DNA of 64,000 nt from Streptomyces sp. DH-12 (GTDB lineage: Bacteria > Actinomycetota > Actinomycetes > Streptomycetales > Streptomycetaceae). This document shows positions 61,458 to 64,000 of this stretch, piece after piece. A model generated the notes under the pieces. It was given only the letters and a program-made list of their open reading frames with translations, was not told the origin of the DNA and did not search any database. Position 1 is the first letter of the stretch. Each line of letters begins with the position of its first letter. The stretch spans positions 3,636,501 to 3,700,500 of the forward strand of contig NZ_PPFB01000001.1 of the NCBI RefSeq assembly GCF_002899455.1. The letters run 5' to 3'. Made by a program: the position numbers and the translations under genes.

Positions 61458-63115
61458 CCACCGGGACCATCACCCCGCGGGCTCCGGCCCCCACCGGCCC
61501 GGTCACCGGCGGCAACGCGCTGGCCGGGACCCGGACGCTGATCCGCTTCGTCCTGCGCCGGGACCGGGTCCGGCTCCCGGTGTGGGTCCTGGCCCTGTCC
61601 CTCGGCACGCTCGCCACGGCGAACAGCTTCCGCACTCTGTACGACGACCCGCAGGAGCGGGCGAACGCCGTCCGGAGCATGGACAGCCCGGCCGGCCTCG
61701 CCATGTCCGGCCCCCGCCACTACCTCGACGACTACGGCTTCGGCTCCATGCTGAGCCACCAGATGCTCGGTTTCACGGCCGTCCTCGTCGGCCTCATGAG
61801 CGTGCTGATCGTCACCCGGCACACCCGCGCCGAGGAGGAGACGGGCCGCGCCGAACTGGTGCGCTCGGCCGTCGTGGGCCGCCACGCCCACCTCGCCGCG
61901 GCCCTGGCCGTCGCGGTCCTGGCCAACCTCGCCCTGGCGCTGCTGCTGGCCCTCGGCCTGGCCGGCCTGGGCCTGGAGGGCGTCGGCCCGGCGGGCTCAC
62001 TGCTCTACGGCCTCGCCCACGCCGCCGCCGGTCTCGTCTTCGCCGCCGTCGCCGCGGTCACCGCCCAGATCACCGCGCACGCGCGCGGCGCGTCCGGCAC
62101 GGCGCTCGCGGTCGTCGGCGTCGCCTACGTGCTGCGGGCCGCCGGCGACAGCGGCGAGAACGACGCCCTGTCCTGGCTGTCCCCGATCGGCTGGGTGCAG
62201 CGCAGCTACCCGTACGTCGACGACCGCTGGTGGCCGCTCCTGCTCTGCCTGGTGCTCGCGGCGGCGCTCGCGGCGGCGGGCTTCGTGCTCTCCACCCGCC
62301 GGGACGTGGGCGCGGGCCTGCGTCCGGAGAGACTGGGTCCGCCCACCGCCTCCGCCGCGCTCACCACGTCGTCCGGCTTCGCCCTGCGGCTGCACCGCGG
62401 CATGCTGGCCGGCTTCGGCGCGGGCCTGTTCCTGATGGGCGCGATGTACGGGTCGATCACCGGGGACGCCGAGGACATGCTGAAGGACATCGACCAGGTC
62501 CGGGAGGCCCTGGAGCGCATCGGCGGGGCCGGCGTCGCCGAGTCCTTCGCCTCCATGGTCATGGTGGTCCTCGCGGTGGTGGCGGCGGTGTACGTCGTCA
62601 TGGCGGCCCTGCGGCCCCGCTCCGAGGAGACCGCGGGCCGCGCCGAGCCCCTGCTCGCCACCGGTCTCTCCCGCACCCGCTGGGCCGGCGGCCACCTGGC
62701 CGTGGCCATGGGCGGCGGTACGTTCGTCCTGCTGCTGGCCGGGCTCGGCTTCGGCGTCGCGGGCGCGGCCTCGACCGGAGACGGCGGACTGCTCCCGGAG
62801 CTGGTGGGGGCGGCCCTCGCGTACGCGCCCGCCCTGTGGGTCACGATCGGGGTGGCCGTGCTGCTCTTCGGCTGGTTCCCGCGGGCGAGTGCGGCGGCCT
62901 GGGCCGTGCCGGTGTACGCCTTCGTGGTCGGTTACCTCGGCGAGATCCTCCGGTTCCCGGACTGGATGAAGAACCTCTCCCCGTTCGGCCACGTCCCCCG
63001 GCTCCCCGCCGCGGACCTGGACCTGACCCCGCTGCTCCTGCTGACCCTCGTCGCCGCCGGTCTGGTGTGGCTGGGCCTGGCGGGCTTCCGGAGGCGGGAC
63101 CTGGACACGAAGTAG
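61454..63115 (+). CDS. ABC transporter permease (exporter)
   Basis: A 553-residue membrane protein with about 12 hydrophobic helices in two similar halves (e.g. [80 protein letters not shown]). Two [18 protein letters not shown] and [19 protein letters not shown] segments are typical of Streptomyces antibiotic-type exporters. ATG 61454 overlaps the ATPase stop by four bases. Substrate unknown. Confidence 0.92.
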   Translation: MTTGTITPRAPAPTGPVTGGNALAGTRTLIRFVLRRDRVRLPVWVLALSLGTLATANSFRTLYDDPQERANAVRSMDSPAGLAMSGPRHYLDDYGFGSMLSHQMLGFTAVLVGLMSVLIVTRHTRAEEETGRAELVRSAVVGRHAHLAAALAVAVLANLALALLLALGLAGLGLEGVGPAGSLLYGLAHAAAGLVFAAVAAVTAQITAHARGASGTALAVVGVAYVLRAAGDSGENDALSWLSPIGWVQRSYPYVDDRWWPLLLCLVLAAALAAAGFVLSTRRDVGAGLRPERLGPPTASAALTTSSGFALRLHRGMLAGFGAGLFLMGAMYGSITGDAEDMLKDIDQVREALERIGGAGVAESFASMVMVVLAVVAAVYVVMAALRPRSEETAGRAEPLLATGLSRTRWAGGHLAVAMGGGTFVLLLAGLGFGVAGAASTGDGGLLPELVGAALAYAPALWVTIGVAVLLFGWFPRASAAAWAVPVYAFVVGYLGEILRFPDWMKNLSPFGHVPRLPAADLDLTPLLLLTLVAAGLVWLGLAGFRRRDLDTK

Positions 63116-63194
63116 CCGTGGTGGCCGTACCGAGGAGCCCTCGTCCGGCGGAACCCGCCCCGCCGGGCGGGGCGCGCGGCGCGGGCCGGCCGGG

Positions 63195-64000
63195 TCAGAC
63201 CTCGACCGCCAGCCCTTCCAGCCCCCGGATCACGAAGTTCGGCCTGCGCACCGGTTCCGCCGCCAGGCGGAGGGCGGGGGCCTGTTCCAGGAGGGCCGTC
63301 ATCGAGGCGGCCAGTTCGATGCGGGCCAGCGGGGCGCCGATGCAGTAGTGGATGCCGGCGCTGAAGGAGATGTGCGGGTTGTCGCGACGGGTGAGGTCCA
63401 GGCGGGACGGGTCGGCGAAGACCGCCGGGTCGTGGTTGGCGGAGCCGAACAGCATGGCGATCTCCGCGCCCCGGGGGATCACCTGGCCGTCGATCTCGAT
63501 CTCGTCCAGCACCCAGCGTTCGAAGAGCTGCAGCGGGGTGTCGTAGCGCATCAGCTCCTCGACGGCGGTGGGGACGAGGGAGTGGTCGGCGCGCAGGGCG
63601 GCGAGCTGGCCGGGGTGGCGGAACAGCGCCCACCAGCCGTTGACCGTGGAGTTCACGGTCGCCTCGTGGCCCGCGTTCAGCAGCAGGACGCAGGTGGAGA
63701 TCATCTCCTGCTCGGTGAGCCGGTCGTCCTCGTCGTGGGCGGCGATCAGGCCGGAGATCAGGTCGTCCCCGGGGTTCTCGCGGCGTTCGGCGATCAGTCC
63801 GCGCAGGTAGTCGGAGAACTCGAGCGACGCCCGGACCGCCTTCGCCGCGGCCTCCTCGCCCGGGTTCAGCTCGTACATCCCGCAGATGTCCGCCGACCAG
63901 GGCCGCAGCGGCGCGCGGTCGGACTCCGGGATGCCCAGCATCTCCGCGATCACCGCGACCGGCAGCGGCTCGGCGACGTCCCGCAGCAGGTCGCCGCCGC
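63195..64000 (-). CDS. cytochrome P450 (5' end outside window)
   Basis: The C-terminal part of a P450; the reading frame runs past 64000. I-helix AGHEATVNS (oxygen-binding Thr), K-helix ExxR in EELMRY, and heme-ligand loop FSAGIHYCIGAPLARIE with the Cys. FGSANHDPAVFADP precedes. Bacterial class I P450 that needs ferredoxin; substrate unknown. The GTG at 63953 is internal (VIAEMLGIPE), since GDLLRDVAEPLPVA continues upstream in frame. Confidence 0.93.
   Translation of the reverse strand, partial: GGDLLRDVAEPLPVAVIAEMLGIPESDRAPLRPWSADICGMYELNPGEEAAAKAVRASLEFSDYLRGLIAERRENPGDDLISGLIAAHDEDDRLTEQEMISTCVLLLNAGHEATVNSTVNGWWALFRHPGQLAALRADHSLVPTAVEELMRYDTPLQLFERWVLDEIEIDGQVIPRGAEIAMLFGSANHDPAVFADPSRLDLTRRDNPHISFSAGIHYCIGAPLARIELAASMTALLEQAPALRLAAEPVRRPNFVIRGLEGLAVEV

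Noticed and set aside
60513..64000. Antibiotic biosynthetic cluster suggested by ABC exporter plus P450
   Set aside because: No synthase, NRPS, terpene or RiPP genes in view; an exporter and a P450 alone are common in Streptomyces core regions.

Overview
The window is high-G+C Streptomyces chromosome, about 72% G+C by eye, with the usual third-position GC bias, GTG/ATG starts, purine-rich ribosome binding sites and many ATGA, GTGA and TGATG overlaps. From memory, the gene order matches the S. coelicolor core around crp (SCO3571), wblA (SCO3579), asd-ask (SCO3614-3615), recR (SCO3618) and purA (SCO3629). The first 15 kb also parallels M. tuberculosis rv3671c-rv3683: MarP, Nudix, Nth, Crp, MBL, RidA-like, DUF4177, the BagA/BagB ATPases, WhiB4, PonA2 and a metallophosphoesterase.

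Layout. 1-16.5 kb: an epoxide-hydrolase-like protein (5' end outside the window), the membrane serine protease, Nudix, nth, crp, an MBL-Nudix pair, RidA-DUF4177, two ArsA/Get3-like ATPases, wblA, a class A penicillin-binding protein, YqeY, a metallophosphoesterase, a Pr6Pr membrane protein and tRNA-Pro(CGG). 16.5-31.8 kb: an integrative element of the pSAM2/AICE type sits in the 3' half of that tRNA gene, bounded by a 47-bp direct repeat. It encodes Int, Xis, RepSA, small Spd and transfer proteins, an FtsK-type Tra, a regulatory block (PP2C-like phosphatase, sigma-like HTH protein, HATPase, XRE protein) and a lower-G+C cargo of two genes, one a PD-(D/E)XK-like nuclease joined to a NACHT-type NTPase. 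31.9-48 kb: an IS remnant, a CBS/DUF21 pair, a cation/proton antiporter and its regulatory subunit, a two-RCK membrane protein, an S9 peptidase, SURF1, an ECF sigma factor with a downstream membrane partner, and asd-ask. 48-64 kb: a DUF5063 protein, recR, a YbaB protein, a SLATT protein, a Ser/Thr kinase, a MarR/DJ-1 pair, an aminotransferase with a GntR regulator, purA, a DAG-kinase-like protein, a GbsR-type regulator divergent from an ABC exporter, and a cytochrome P450 cut off by the window end.

The most interesting part is the integrated element. Six copies of a 16-bp motif, GTCTAG-N4-CTAGAC or close variants, lie in front of repSA, the transfer operon (three copies), the sigma-like HTH gene and the HATPase gene. 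This suggests one regulator controls replication, transfer and the regulatory block. The phosphatase, HATPase and sigma-like HTH genes together resemble a partner-switching module. The nuclease-NACHT gene and its unknown partner look like a two-gene conflict or defence system carried as cargo. These functions are inferred from motifs and gene order, not from database searches.
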